Source: Trachythela sp. YZ-2020 (Eukaryota; Cnidaria; Anthozoa; Malacalcyonacea; Clavulariidae). Taken from it: a stretch of 64,000 nt of DNA. Every line of letters begins with the position of its first letter. Position 1 is the first letter of the stretch. Positions 1 to 21,749 of this stretch are shown piece after piece. The stretch covers positions 278,501 through 342,500 of the forward strand of contig JADLSH010000216.1 of assembly GCA_016169945.1 (NCBI GenBank). The letters are read 5' to 3'. The position numbers and the translations under genes are program-made. The notes below the pieces were generated by a model. The model was not told the origin of the DNA and made no database searches. It was given only the letters and a program-made list of their open reading frames with translations.

Positions 1-187
1 ACGTATTTTATAGCACATAGTTATCTATACCGTACTTAGTTTAGCACCTATTTCATAGCTTTAGCAATACCTGTAACTAGAGGTCATGCCAATAAAGCAA
101 TTATTTACTGTTACTGATGAGCAGGGAGCGATGATTATGATTTATACGCCTTCGGGGTTCGCGACGCCATCGCCAGCTGGTTTTCAC

Positions 188-563
188 CAGTGAGCTCCAT
201 ATATATATCTGGAGTAAGAACTTCTAATGTTCGGCCAATAGGCCAAGTGAAGCCAAAGATGGCGGCAATTGACGTCCAAACTCATGAAGGTCATAAACAG
301 TTTCCATACCATTTTTCTAGCTAATTCCAGTTTTTTCTAACAGATCGCATCGCTAATCAAGTTATTAGTTCATAAAATCATGATGTTATTGTTTACATCG
401 GAGTAAAAACATGAAATTTCGGCACACTCCTTGCCGGCTTGTGCAAACCGCGCGGTCGAAAACAATAGAAAGGGATTGGCACTGGACGTCAATTTCCGCC
501 ATCTTTGGCTTCACTTTTTGGACATAAGTTCTCACTCCAGATATATATATATAGAGCTCACTG
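188..563. mobile_element. hAT-type MITE with 8-bp TSD
   Basis: The ends are inverted: CAGTGAGCTC at the left and GAGCTCACTG at the right, with roughly 90 bp of imperfect inverted arm. The element is flanked on both sides by GTTTTCAC (180-187 and 564-571). Copy B has the unoccupied site, with a single GTTTTCAC at about 29,143-29,150. An 8-bp TSD and CAGTG ends fit the hAT superfamily. It is 376 bp long with no transposase, so it is non-autonomous. Confidence 0.9.
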
Positions 564-570
564 GTTTTCA

Positions 571-2884
571 CTTGTTTCCATCTATCAAACTGACGTTACG
601 CAAGATTTTCATATTCGTTTTTCTTGATTTTACTTCATCAATTTGGTTAGGTTTAGGGTTATAGTCTAGGACCTGTAAAGGAGTTTGTATGCATTTCATT
701 TAGGACAGATTATCTCAACTGTTTTAGGGTAAAATGACCATGGCGGTCAACATGGCATATGTGCCAAAACCCGAATCCGGGGCGAAAGTCCTGAAAATGA
801 CCACGCCCAGAAACGGCACTGTCGGCATACTCTAAATCCTGAACCGCCAAAGCTACAGCCTTTTTGAATTGCTTATAGTGTTTAGAATGGTTGCTTTTAT
901 GGGTAGTCACTGGAGGGTGAAATTTGTCTAGGTATCATATTTTACAAGAAAATGACTATGCACCATCCCAGGTCAACTGCTAATTATGCATCAAATTACT
1001 CATTCACCTGGCAAAGTCTATGTTTTCTTATTTCCCAAACATTTTTGTCATAGGATGAAAAAATATGCTTATTTTAATATAATTATTATAAATTTCATAA
1101 GGAATGATATTGTTTTGTTGAGATATAACACATTTCATTTCACTTACCCCCCGCCAGAACACGATTTCAGCCATATTTTGCCGATTTGTTTGCTTTTTAT
1201 CGCCGAGCCTCGCAAGTATCATCCAAATGTTCTACTTTAACACAATGATAGTTGACTAAAGAATAATTCAACCAAGTTTCGTCGGGTTTAGGAGTAGTGC
1301 CAGGTCTTTTATATTCGAATTTGTGTCCTTCGACATTTCCTCAATTATGTAGCCATTGCAATGTCTCGCAGCTTCTCTGCCCGATAAATGCCACTTCTTC
1401 GTACGCATCTGTATTTATATTACAGTATCCAAAAATAATTGATTGTAGAATAGTCCCAATCGAAAATTACTCCCATTACTCCCATTTGGGAGTGAAAAAC
1501 CTTCCCTCGTTCATCAAGAACGAGAATCTAAAACAAAAGGTTCAAAATAATTTGAAAGTCTCGCGCAATCTTCACGAAAACCGCTCGTGGGCAACATTAC
1601 AGGGGGGGGCAACATTTTCACGAATACGTTTGTTCGCGATCACAGCAACCCAAACTCCCAAAGTAAAGTTCGTGTGTTTAACTGTTTATATGTTTTATGA
1701 CAAAATAAACAAATATTCGCGTAATTTTGTATTTTTCTGGTTTCCTTTAGCTATAAAAAAGAAACCAGAGATTTACGCAATCTTTTTGCACCACCAAACG
1801 TATTCGTGAAAATGGTTTCCCCCCCCTGTAATGTTGCCCACGAGGAGTTTTCGTGAAGATTGCGCGAGACTTTCAAATTATTTTGAACCTTTTGTTTTAG
1901 ATTCTCGTTCTTGATGAACGAGCTGAGGGAAGGTTTTTCACTCCCAAATGGGAGTAATGGGAGTAATTTTCGATTGGGACTATTCTACAATCAATTATTT
2001 TTGGATACTGTAATATAAATACAGATGTGTACGAAGAAGTGGCATTTATCGGGCAGAGAAGCTGCGAGACATTGCAATGGCTACATAATTGAGGAAATGT
2101 CGAAGGACACAAAATCGAATATAAAATACATGGCACTACTCCAAAACCCGACGAAACTTGGTTGAATTATTCTTTAGTCAACTAGCATTGTGTTAAAGTA
2201 GAACATTTGGATGATACTTGCGAGGCTCGGCGATAAAAAGCAAACAAATCGGCAAAATATGGCTGAAATCGTGTTCTGGCGGGGGGTAAGTGAAATGAAA
2301 TGTGTTATATCTCAACAAAACAATATCATTCCTTATGAAATTTATAATAATTATATTAAAATAAGCATATTTTTTCATCCTATGACAAAAATGTTTGGGA
2401 AATAAGAAAACATAGACTTTGCCAGGTGAATGAGTAATTTGATGCATAATTAGCAGTTGACCTGGGATGGTGCATAGTCATTTTCTTGTAAAATATGATA
2501 CCTAGACAAATTTCACCCTCCAGTAACTACCCATAAAAGCAACCATTCTAAACACTATAAGCAATTCAAAAAAGCTGTAGCTTTGGCGGTTCAGGATTTA
2601 GAGCTATGCCGACAGTGCCGTTTCTGGGCGTGGTCATTTTCAGGACTTTCGCCCCGGATTCGGGTTTTGGCACATATGCCATGTTGACCGCCATGGTCAT
2701 TTTACCCTAAAACAGTTGAGATAATCTGTCCTAAATGAAATGCATACAAACTCCTTTACAGGTCCTAGACTATTAGGTTTTGGGTTAGGGTAGGTTTTAG
2801 GGTTAGGGTCAGTTACAAAGTTTTTAACTTTACTTCAAAGTTGAAAAAATGACGTAACGTCAGTTTGGTAGATGGAAACAAGTG
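571..2884. repeat. Short TIR element with TTAGGG-like core, split by a palindrome
   Basis: Outer inverted arms start CACTTGTTTCCATCTATC at the left and end GATGGAAACAAGTG at the right. The same element without the inner insertion is 29,150-29,393 in copy B (244 bp). Its middle is degenerate TTAGGG-type sequence. In copy A a 2.1-kb palindrome has landed inside that core. No TSD for the outer element is obvious. Confidence 0.75.
662..2772. mobile_element. 2.1-kb near-perfect palindromic transposon (TTA TSD)
   Basis: Two arms of about 970 bp (662-1,631 and 1,796-2,772) are almost exact reverse complements around a spacer of about 165 bp, which itself holds a small hairpin near 1,730-1,780. Ends are TAGTCTAGGACC and GGTCCTAGACTA. 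TTA flanks both sides (659-661 and 2,773-2,775), and copy B carries the empty site with one TTA. A 3-bp TTA duplication fits the TWA target of PIF/Harbinger elements, but no transposase is present. Short ORFs appear in mirrored pairs in the two arms and are by-products of the palindrome. Confidence 0.9.
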
Positions 2885-3310
2885 GCGACCGCTTGCAAGT
2901 TGCAAGTGGGGCAATTAAAAATTCTAAATGGCGGCTTCACTGAGTAAACTAGAAGATTTTATGGCTTTGGGGATGAATAATTTGGTAGATTTCTTTGCTG
3001 TTCGTGGTTTGAAGACTTCGGGGAAGAAAGTTGAGTTAGTTGCACGAGCCTTTAGTGAAGTTGAGCTAAATTTACCGATCATACAATCATCTGAAGAACA
3101 ACAGACCAAGATAAATAAAGAATACAAAAGTAAGTTGAGCAAGTTTGACATAATAATGTGATCCACTGAGTATTGATGATTCCAAAACAATTGACGATAT
3201 TACAACTTGGCCCAATCTAGATTGTGGTACTATTTTCTCGTAAATTTTAAAAGTGAGGGATTTCGACTTAGAGTTCATAGAGTATGTGGGTCGTTATAAA
3301 GACCAGAAAG

Positions 3311-3726
3311 TAGTGATGCACCGATATCCATATCGGTGTATCGGTATCGGCACTAAAATAGAAATATCGCTGTATCGGTAATTTTGTTGTCAATATTACC
3401 GATATCTGTGCACATATCTCAATGCTATAAAAATGTGTCTGTAGCCTGGATTACTAGATTTTCGAATCTAAGTTTACACCTAAAAATTTAAGATAACGCT
3501 CGACAACATTACAAACTCGAGTTACAGTTCAATAGTTCAAGTTGTTATTTTTAAAGTTTAAACAAATAAACAGTCACTTAAGTGTAGTAAGGGTACTAGT
3601 TTATTGCATACATTTCATTTGAATTTCTGTGAATTTTGTGAAATGACATATCGGTATGGGCAAAATATTGGCCCTTCAATATCGGTTATCGGAATATCGG
3701 TGAATTTCCATATCGGTGCATCACTA
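3311..3726. mobile_element. hAT MITE (TAGTGATGCACCG ends) in the SWIM gene
   Basis: Ends are TAGTGATGCACCGATAT and its inverse, flanked by CCAGAAAG at 3,303-3,310 and 3,727-3,734. The 8-bp TSD and TAGTG start fit hAT. The interior is rich in ATCGGTAT repeats. It sits in coding sequence: skipping it restores KDQKAYSYW across the site. The same insertion with the same TSD is in copy B (29,823-30,265), so it predates the duplication. Confidence 0.92.
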
Positions 3727-4906
3727 CCAGAAAGCTTACTCATACTGGGACTGACTGGTTTTGTTAATACTGTGTTTACGTATGAGCCTCGTGAGAAACA
3801 GATTGAATAGCATATTTGTGTATGGAACTGTGAGGAGTTCACTAACTGCATCTGTCACTAACAAACTATGGATTTTAGTCAAGAAAGAACCAGTCCAAAT
3901 CTTGACTTGTTGGTGTAGTTGTATGGCTGGAGCAAGCCAATCTTTTAATCATGCCATTGCAGTAATGTACAAAATTGAGTATGCCTTCGGAATGGGCTAT
4001 TTAGATCCTGCATGTACATCAGTTCCCTGTACTTGGAATCAGTCAACAAAGAAAGAAATGGAGCCAAAAATGATAAAAGACATTAATATCAGGAAAAAAC
4101 TGAGATCCAAAGAAAAAGATGAAACCAACAGGGAAGAAATAAGATGCAATGAGCTACAGAGATTCCATCCAGTTCTTCCAGCTTATCAAGAAATCACAAA
4201 TGAGTCAGTTTCACAACTCTATCACAATTTGCAACAAGTTTCACCTGAATCAGTTATATTAAAGTACTGTATATACCACAGGCGGTCCAATCTTGGGTAG
4301 AGTTGTATTTATAGTATACTATATAAAGATTGTATTATGGTAAAAATATGTGATGAAAATATATATTTTAAATAAAATTTACTTCCTAACTTGTTGTTTG
4401 TGTTCTCCTTTTATCCCTACTTTGTTGAGCTATGAATTCATCCAAAGTTTTTGCTTGATGCCTGCGGCCCACGCCGAATACTTAATAAGGCTTGATTTTT
4501 GAACCTCCGAAACGCCATTTGCAGGACTCTGAGAGCAGCTTCAACAAAAAATTAACCTAGACTAGTAATCACTACAATGTCATATTACTCAAATAGACAT
4601 ATACTAAAATTAAAAATATTGTAAATCTATATCAATATTAAAGCCTTAATCATTCATTGATAAAACCTGACCTTTATATCCTATGTATACTGCATTTATA
4701 TCGGTTATCGTCGATATTAATAGCCTTCTGAGTTCTGACGGTCCTTCAACCGCAAAATATGCAAATTTGTTGTGTAAATCAAAACTCATAGCTAAATCTC
4801 AATCGAGATACGTGTATTTACATTATATGCATGGCGCGCATCTTGTTCGCTTATAAATATTGTTATACTGCCTAAAACGAAATAAAATCGACATATCACA
4901 TTAAAT

Positions 4907-5203
4907 TTACCTTATTGCAGTACATGACTTGTCCTTTTGATCTCGCACACTCTTCGGAATAAAGATCTCGGCGCCAATACTTCTACTCAAACTGTAGTTC
5001 GCGCGACTCATGGCGCCTAGCAACTGCTCAACCAAACTCTCCGATATAGCGTCGATTTTCCTCCCAAGATCAGCCCAACAGTCTTGTAAGACAGCTAAAT
5101 CATTCACCGCAAATGCGGATTGAACCGTTTCGTAAATACTACAAGGAGTAGCAGACATTTCCGAATTTTCCGTAGAAATCTTTGAATTGAAATCTTTCGA
5201 CAA
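4907..5203 (-). CDS. Hypothetical 98-aa ORF carried by the TA-site transposon
   Basis: The ORF starts MSKDFNSKISTENSEM, is moderately acidic and helical, and contains DCWADLGRKIDAISESL. Sequence near its end (AAG then GTAAAT) could be a splice donor, so it may be a first exon. The copy B version (31,513-31,722) has a stop after LLGAMSSTN and is shortened. No family is recognised. It may be a captured host exon or element-encoded; expression is unproven. Confidence 0.35.
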   Translation of the reverse strand: MSKDFNSKISTENSEMSATPCSIYETVQSAFAVNDLAVLQDCWADLGRKIDAISESLVEQLLGAMSRANYSLSRSIGAEIFIPKSVRDQKDKSCTAIR

Positions 5204-5607
5204 AGCTCCAACGTGACACTTCGAATGAGCGAGCGCTCAGAAAGACTTTAGCACGCGTCAAATATTCATGATATTCCGACTAATGGGGCGCCCCTGACTT
5301 TTGTAAATCGGTCAGAACTCCCCACAGATCAGTCAAAATCGCAAAAATCGCTTGTTTCCATGGGAATAAGCGTCTAGACCAATCAGAACACTGAATTTTG
5401 ACTTTTTGACTTGACTAATCTCGTTGGCTCAGCCACTGTATGAACTACACTTCTAATTCGATTGGAATATTAATTACTAGCGCTGCATGATAATAGATAC
5501 TGGACTGTTATAAGGTGCCGCTGCATGATAAAAGATAACTGGACTATTGTTCGAATATTTAAGTTTGCAATTTTTACGTTAGTCGCGTGACCGGTTTGAC
5601 GACCCCT

Positions 5608-6007
5608 AAATTTTTTTAAACCAATTTTTGATCAATAGAAATCAAAATCCCCACTCTATTGAACTGACAACGACCGAAAATGGACACATCGGCAGCTTGG
5701 TCACCTGGCCTCCTCTACCGTTGAGATTTGCAGGGGGGTGCAGTGCCAATCAGCGCACAGCATGCAAATACCAAACAGATATTTCCGGTTACAGCCAGCC
5801 AATCACGATCGCGCGTGCGACTGTTACATTTTTCAAAATCTGATATTCAAAAAGGCTAGAAATCAAGATGTTATCGCGCACCCGCCTGCAAATCTTAACG
5901 GTAGAGGATGCCAGGTGGCCAAGCTGCCGATGTGTCCATTTACGGTCGTTGTCAGTTCAATAGAGTGTGGATTTTGATTTCTATTGATCAAAAATTGGTT
6001 TAAAAAT
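5608..6007. repeat. Nested inverted repeat (MITE-like)
   Basis: Arms of about 130-140 bp begin AAACCAATTTTTGATCAATAG near 5,615 and are inverted at about 5,876-6,007. Both arms include ACACATCGGCAGCTTGG-type sequence. Only the left arm and centre survive in copy B (about 32,060-32,326). The TSD is not clear. Confidence 0.7.
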
Positions 6008-6810
6008 TGCCCGAGATGTTAAAGTATCGTTATATATGAAAAGATCGGTGTTTGTTCTACATGCTGGCGAATTTTCTTGGAGAATAAAGCAATTGAAGAG
6101 GGAGAATATTCGTATTGGCATGTTTGTCTCGACGGATCCGGGGCTGCGAATAATTAGCCTTTAACTCCTATTAAGTATTCGGCGTGTGCCGCAGGCAGCA
6201 AGCAAAACTTTCGATGAATTAATAGCTCAACAAAGTAGGGATAAAAGGAGAACACAAACAACAATTAGGCAAGTAAATTTTATTTAAAATATATATTTTC
6301 ATCACATATCTTTACCATAATACAATCTTTATATAGTATACTATAAATACAACTCTACCCAAGATTGGGCCGCCTGTGGTATACCGGTAGACATACTGGA
6401 AGAGGAGGATGATAAATTATCACTTAATAATATTGCCGAAGATATTTGTGAGAAATACAGTGATGATGAGGTGTCAAAATTTTTGGAATCTCTTCCAACA
6501 AGTACAGATATTTTTCAAGGGTTACATCTGTCCTGTTCTGTTGGGTCTCAAACAAATTTGCTTTTGTGGTGTTTGTGAAGGTGTTCTGTTGGAACCACAT
6601 GAGATAAGTGAAAAGGAAGAACAGGATTCTAACAGTGTACAATGTAGCCTGAATTTCAGACGACCACTTTTGAGATGTCCGTCTGAAGGCACTTGGTTTT
6701 CACCCAGTCCAGTTACGTCACTCACTTCCAGAAAACCTGGTAGTGATTTTGATCAGCTGAGAGCAATAATTTGCATAAATTATGAATTATATTACACATT
6801 CAACACCTGA

Positions 6811-7499
6811 TAACAAACAACAATATTACAAACGAGAAATATTGCTACTTTTAAGTACTTTCTTCGTACCGTTTCATATTTTTTAACCAAGAAATGTCTT
6901 TGTAATATAATCAAGTTTGTTTGGAACGAAGGACGACGAAATCGGAGCTAAAATTGACGAGAAAATTCGTATATGACAACCGAAGGAGCGAAGAATGCAC
7001 TCACAAATACATTCGCAGAGCAAGAGGGGAGGTTCTTCTCAACATTTTAATGCAAGTACGCTAAGTAAAGTTCCAACTGCCCACCATTTTGGCCTACAAA
7101 TATGTGCATGTTCTTGCTCGATTTGTATCTCGTATTTTTTCAATGTCGAGCCTTTTGCAGGCCAAAATGGTGGGCAGTCGAAACGAATACATGCTAGCCG
7201 AAACGCGTGCCTATTTAAAATGAGTCCAAAATATGACTATTATTAATATCACTGTGAAAGTATCTTATTCAAGAAAAGGATGACCGGACTTGCACAACAT
7301 TTTTCTTACCAACATAAGTATAATAAATCCATTACTCATTACTCATTACTCGGAATACAAACACCCTAATTTTTGTGGTGTATTAAATTTGTACAAGGCT
7401 TTGATTAGGCCGATGGAAGTAAGGTATCAGCTTACAGTAAATCTGAAAAATGTATTTATACGTGCGGAAATTTTCATTATTCATTATTTTCTTCAGTGA
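6811..7499. other. Non-coding stretch with a short hairpin
   Basis: No gene is supported. A stem pairs CTGCCCACCATTTTGGCC (about 7,077) with GGCCAAAATGGTGGGCAG (about 7,160). A short ATTACTC tandem lies near 7,330-7,352. This stretch has no counterpart in copy B. Confidence 0.5.
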
Positions 7500-7507
7500 A
7501 TTATAAC

Positions 7508-8588
7508 CATTGGCGTAGCCAAAGGTCTTGTTTTGGGGGAGCGAAAGATAGCCTAGGGGGTCCGGGGGCATGCTCCCTGGGAAATTTTTGAAATCTAGAG
7601 TCCCTGAAATGCAATTCCCAGCATTTTGGGGGTGATATTTTGCAGAATTCCGAAAATTATAAAGTAAATAAAAGACATGATATTCATGATCTCACAAACG
7701 TACCAAACATTTCTCCTCGGAATAAAATGAATTGGGAAAGTTGGAAAAGTTCCCCCACTGTGACGCTGGAGTATAAAGTGCAAATGATATTTTGATAAGG
7801 GGTTAGACAGTCACTACACCGGAAATTTTTCCATTTAGCGAGCTTTTAAGGCGATAGACTGCAAAATTTTATAACTTTTCACAAGATACTGAATATAGAT
7901 TGAGAGTAAATATTCGTTCTGTAATAATGGCACACATGTATTTAACAGTTAAAAATACTAAACTAAACCCATTCTTCTTGAAACCATATCTACAAACTCT
8001 TTAACGCGATCTTCCACGTCAAGCTCCTCCAATAAATCATTTTCAATACAGGGGTGGCGCCACGAATTCCCCGACGAAGGGGTTAAGTTCTTAGAGGTAG
8101 TCTAACGTTTCATCTGTTGTTCAACCTAGGGGGGTTTGGGGGCATGCTCCACGGAGAAAATTTTTGAATTTTGAGTCTCTGAAACGGTATTTCCTGCATT
8201 TTGAGGGTATTTTGCGGTAGAATAGAATTGTCAGGATCGTTACAAAACATAGATTCTTCCTCTGGCGCCACTCCTGCTTCAATGGACGTCAACATAAGAT
8301 TTTATGGCCTTTCTTGCTTCATGGTTCTCCTCAGTCGAGGCTTAATCAGTAAGTGGCGCCGTGTCAAAGCTATTAATTTTCATCAGATATTGCGATATCA
8401 CGAATTATCAGATATTGCGAGTTGCTCACCATTGTCTTGTTTTTACAATTTGATACTTGGGTTTGGATTTTTATAACATGTCCCCCCCCCTATTTTTATA
8501 TGGATTTAGACTTTTCGCGATAATGGTCTTTGTGGCGATTGGGGTGGCGGTCGCCCCTCCTCGCCCCCCCCCCCTGACTACGCCACTG
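7508..8588. mobile_element. 1.1-kb hAT-type element containing a retroelement remnant
   Basis: Ends are CATTGGCGTAG and CTACGCCACTG, flanked by ATTATAAC at 7,500-7,507 and 8,589-8,596 (8-bp TSD, hAT-like). Inside are two diverged copies of a G-rich core with GGGGGCATGCTCC (about 7,566 and 8,137) and a Penelope-like remnant at 8,218-8,340. Copy B keeps the right end with the same flank (to 33,959) but has lost the left end. Confidence 0.8.
8218..8340 (-). mobile_element. Penelope-like element remnant
   Basis: On the minus strand it encodes MLTSIEAGVAPEEESMFCND, identical to the upstream part of the much longer Penelope-like ORF at 33,060-33,623 in copy B. Sequence left of 8,217 is unrelated to the element, so this is a truncated remnant. 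Confidence 0.75.
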
Positions 8589-9049
8589 ATTATAACAGTC
8601 AAACTTTGACAAAATTTATCTCTGCATTTATCTTCGATGCCGGTAGCTTGCGAAGGAAGCGATCTTGTTCACCACAGGAAATTTTATATTTCAAATGAGT
8701 TTAGTGAATTGGTGTGTTGAATTGCAGTTGTCGTTCAAATTTTCACTTATTTTGTCAATGAAACAGAAGATTGCATCTCTAATTTAACATTGCATGTAAA
8801 ATATTGAAAAAAATTAAAATAATGAAAAATTTAACGTGGGGCAACAAATACATGTGGGTGGGTTATGGTAAGCCGACACTTTACTTCCATCGTCCTTATG
8901 ATATTAAAAGTGCTTGAGTCTTTCAGCAAATCAGCAAATAATGAAGTTTGACACGTAATGAAATTTTTTGTGCGGGACTTAAACTGATGCGGGCGGTGGA
9001 CGGTATTCTATTACTTTCATTCCCCTGACCTAAATCTTTGGTATTTTAG

Positions 9050-19555
<10,506 letters not shown>

Positions 19556-20447
19556 ACGATAAAAAGAACTATGAGAGTCAAGATACGTGTAATAATAAAT
19601 ATATTTAATATTTATACATGAAAGCCTACATGTATGTTGTGTTAAATTGCCAACCACAGGCCCTTGTTCCAGAGTTATGTTAACATGTGGTCTATACGAA
19701 ACAAAAGACATTTGAAAAGTAAATTTTGCAAATAAAGTTTTCTTTGGCTAACACGCTGTATTAAAAGGTGGAATGATATTCGTAACTTAGCTGTCAATTA
19801 TGGAGTAAACTAAAGAGATACTTGACGCTAGATAAGATATTTTTGATTGCATGCTGCGCTATTATATACTTGTATTTAAAAACGCAAACTTTTGTTTCGA
19901 ATAAGTTCGTATCTGCATGAATGCAGTATAGATTTATTTTATGAAATATAATAATAGTTGCTAATTGTAAAGCTTGGGTGTTCATGTAACTAGTATGAAC
20001 TATAGTAGGCTTATACCAAGCTTTATTGTCTATACGTTTCATCGCAAGCATAACAATTCCTCATGTCGACCAAGTAATAGTCACTCCATATCACTGAGAC
20101 CATAATAGAAAAGCAATGGTTTACTGTGGTCCTAAAAGTAAGATTGATAAGAATTTTAGGGCTGGCTACGCATTAAATATTTGCAACAGGCTCTTTTACC
20201 CAGGGTGCCAGAAGTTATTAGAGGGTTTTACCCTTGCAATCCAGGATATATCCGCCGTTTCACGTGCAATTTATAGCCCACACTAGTTGAGAACATTGTG
20301 TGGAAAACAGCCAGGCGAAGAGGGCAACAAAGCACAGTATTTCGTTTGCTCTTCAGACAATTGCTATGCAAAGAGGTTTCGGCCTTGCTGCAAAGGGCGA
20401 ACTATTTTCTATTTCAACAAGAACACATAACAGAGAAGGGAACTTAC

Positions 20448-21749
20448 TTTCTCGTCTGCAATCGTTTCTTGAATGAAATGTAGGGTAAAGTCTGTCCCCA
20501 GTTCCATGTCATTGCATATAATCTCAATCTGAAAATATAAAATTTGTTTAAGCCAACGTTGAAAATGAGTGAAGAGGGCGGGAGGGGGGATGCTGTTTAA
20601 GAAAATGCTGTCTTAAATGTTGGCAGGAGCTCGGGCACCATTGTACCTGCTTCTACTTGCTAGTACATCACTTTTAAATCACAAAATTCACACCTGATTT
20701 GCTGCCTTTAGATTTAACTTTTTGGCGATAAACTTCTGTAACAAACTCACTGTTACTTGATTTGAGCAACGCACACATTTTCTTTTCACATTATTTCCCG
20801 TTGGTAAATAGTCTTCATGAGCGAATCTAAATTAGTAACTAAATTTAACCTAAACTTATCTAAACTACCTCTGCTAAACTACTGTATACATTTAGCTACA
20901 CTGGATAGTTCTATCAGTTCTCTCCCAACTGTTCTCCCTAGTGGTCCAGAAAGAGCCAGCCTCTATTTCGATATAATTGTAGCAGAACGAGATACCCCTG
21001 AAAAATCTGCACGAAACTCCACTTCGTTCAGGTAAACCCGTATCTACCCCTGATGAGTTTACGTACCAAAATATCATCCATACTGAAAGTAAAAAGGAGA
21101 CAATTTTCCATGAATACTGTCTTCACAGGTCTTCGCAACGACAACAAGAACATCGCTGAATAACGACAGCAACAACAACAGCAACACAAAAATAACAACA
21201 ATAAAAATAAAAACAACACTAACAAATGACAACATCACAAAAACACAACAGTACAAACACTTACACAACTACCACCACCAACAATAACACCATCAACAAC
21301 AACACCGCCTCCATCACCAACACCAAAAAACAATGACAACAACCAACGGACATAAACCTTTTCATTTCGAGTTGCATTGTGATCTGATCATCATCCTCAT
21401 CACAATTTAAAGCATCATAACTAGACGGTTGTGGGAAAGGCTCTCTGGAAAGCTGTGATGGAGGGGTTTCGTTTCGGATTTCCTCAAGATGACTGGGCTC
21501 ACGTCTTTGTATATCCGGCTTGATGACTACAAAGAAAAGAAAACTTGAATAAAAAGCGGGCAAATTGTTGTAACTTATCTGAGTCAGTTCTAAAATAATA
21601 GTTATTTACTTAGGTTAGTTGGTCACTTGTCAATTTTTGAATACAAACATTTTCTCCTACTAAACGTTCTTGAAACTATTTACTTACTTCAAATTATACC
21701 AAGGGTTTGTTTTGTGGACAAGTTCGTTACAAAGTGGACATGTATAATT
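20448..21749 (-). pseudogene. Polycomb RING finger (PCGF3/5-like), copy A, broken
   Basis: PCGF proteins are RING partners in Polycomb repressive complex 1. Remaining exons (minus strand): 21,688-21,749, the second half of the RING (NYTCPLCNELVHKTNPWYNL); 21,358-21,526 (VIKPDIQRREPSHLEE..EMKR); 20,694-20,781, RAWUL start (RCSNQVTVSLLQKFIAKKL); 20,448-20,528, RAWUL (IEIICNDMELGTDFTLHF). Phases agree between neighbours. The first RING half is absent: the duplication edge at 21,749/21,750 cuts inside the exon. The two exons between RING and VIKPD, present in B, are deleted. A final exon was not recognised. It cannot encode a complete PCGF. Confidence 0.85.

Larger units (their letters stand above)
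4274..6381. mobile_element. 2.1-kb TIR transposon with TA target site
   Basis: Long terminal inverted repeats (about 4,274-4,520 and 6,150-6,381) start TACCACAGGCGGTCCAATC. TA flanks both sides. Skipping the element restores the frame KYC-IP-VDILEEE of the host pseudogene. A TA duplication fits Tc1/mariner-like insertion, but a 4-bp TATA reading is also possible and no DDE transposase was found. It carries a small minus-strand ORF (4,907-5,203) and a nested inverted repeat (5,608-6,007). Copy B keeps only the left portion (30,789-32,326). Confidence 0.8.
2928..6800 (+). pseudogene. SWIM zinc-finger family gene, copy A, interrupted
   Basis: The first exon (2,928 to about 3,128) starts in a Kozak-like context and reads LEDFMALGMNNLVDF..GLKTSGKKVELVARAF, a SAP-like N-terminus, ending at a GTAAGT donor. 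The next segment reads DDITTWPNLDCG, then meets an in-frame TAA and a hAT insertion at 3,311. Beyond it come YEPREKQIE, a stop, and a SWIM-like segment CWCSCMAGASQSFNHAIAV near 3,905-3,965. The expected CxC..CxH motif has lost its third cysteine to Phe here (TTT); copy B keeps Cys (TGT). A second transposon splits the gene at 4,274. The reading frame resumes at 6,384 (PVDILEEEDDKL) and is soon lost. The parent family is multi-copy in cnidarian-type genomes, often with YqaJ-like domains (family knowledge; YqaJ is not visible here). Confidence 0.75.

Noticed and set aside
986..2447. Paired 84-aa ORFs (986-1,240 plus and 2,193-2,447 minus) with identical translations
   Set aside because: They are mirror images created by the 2.1-kb palindrome. 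No codon bias, domain or splice support.
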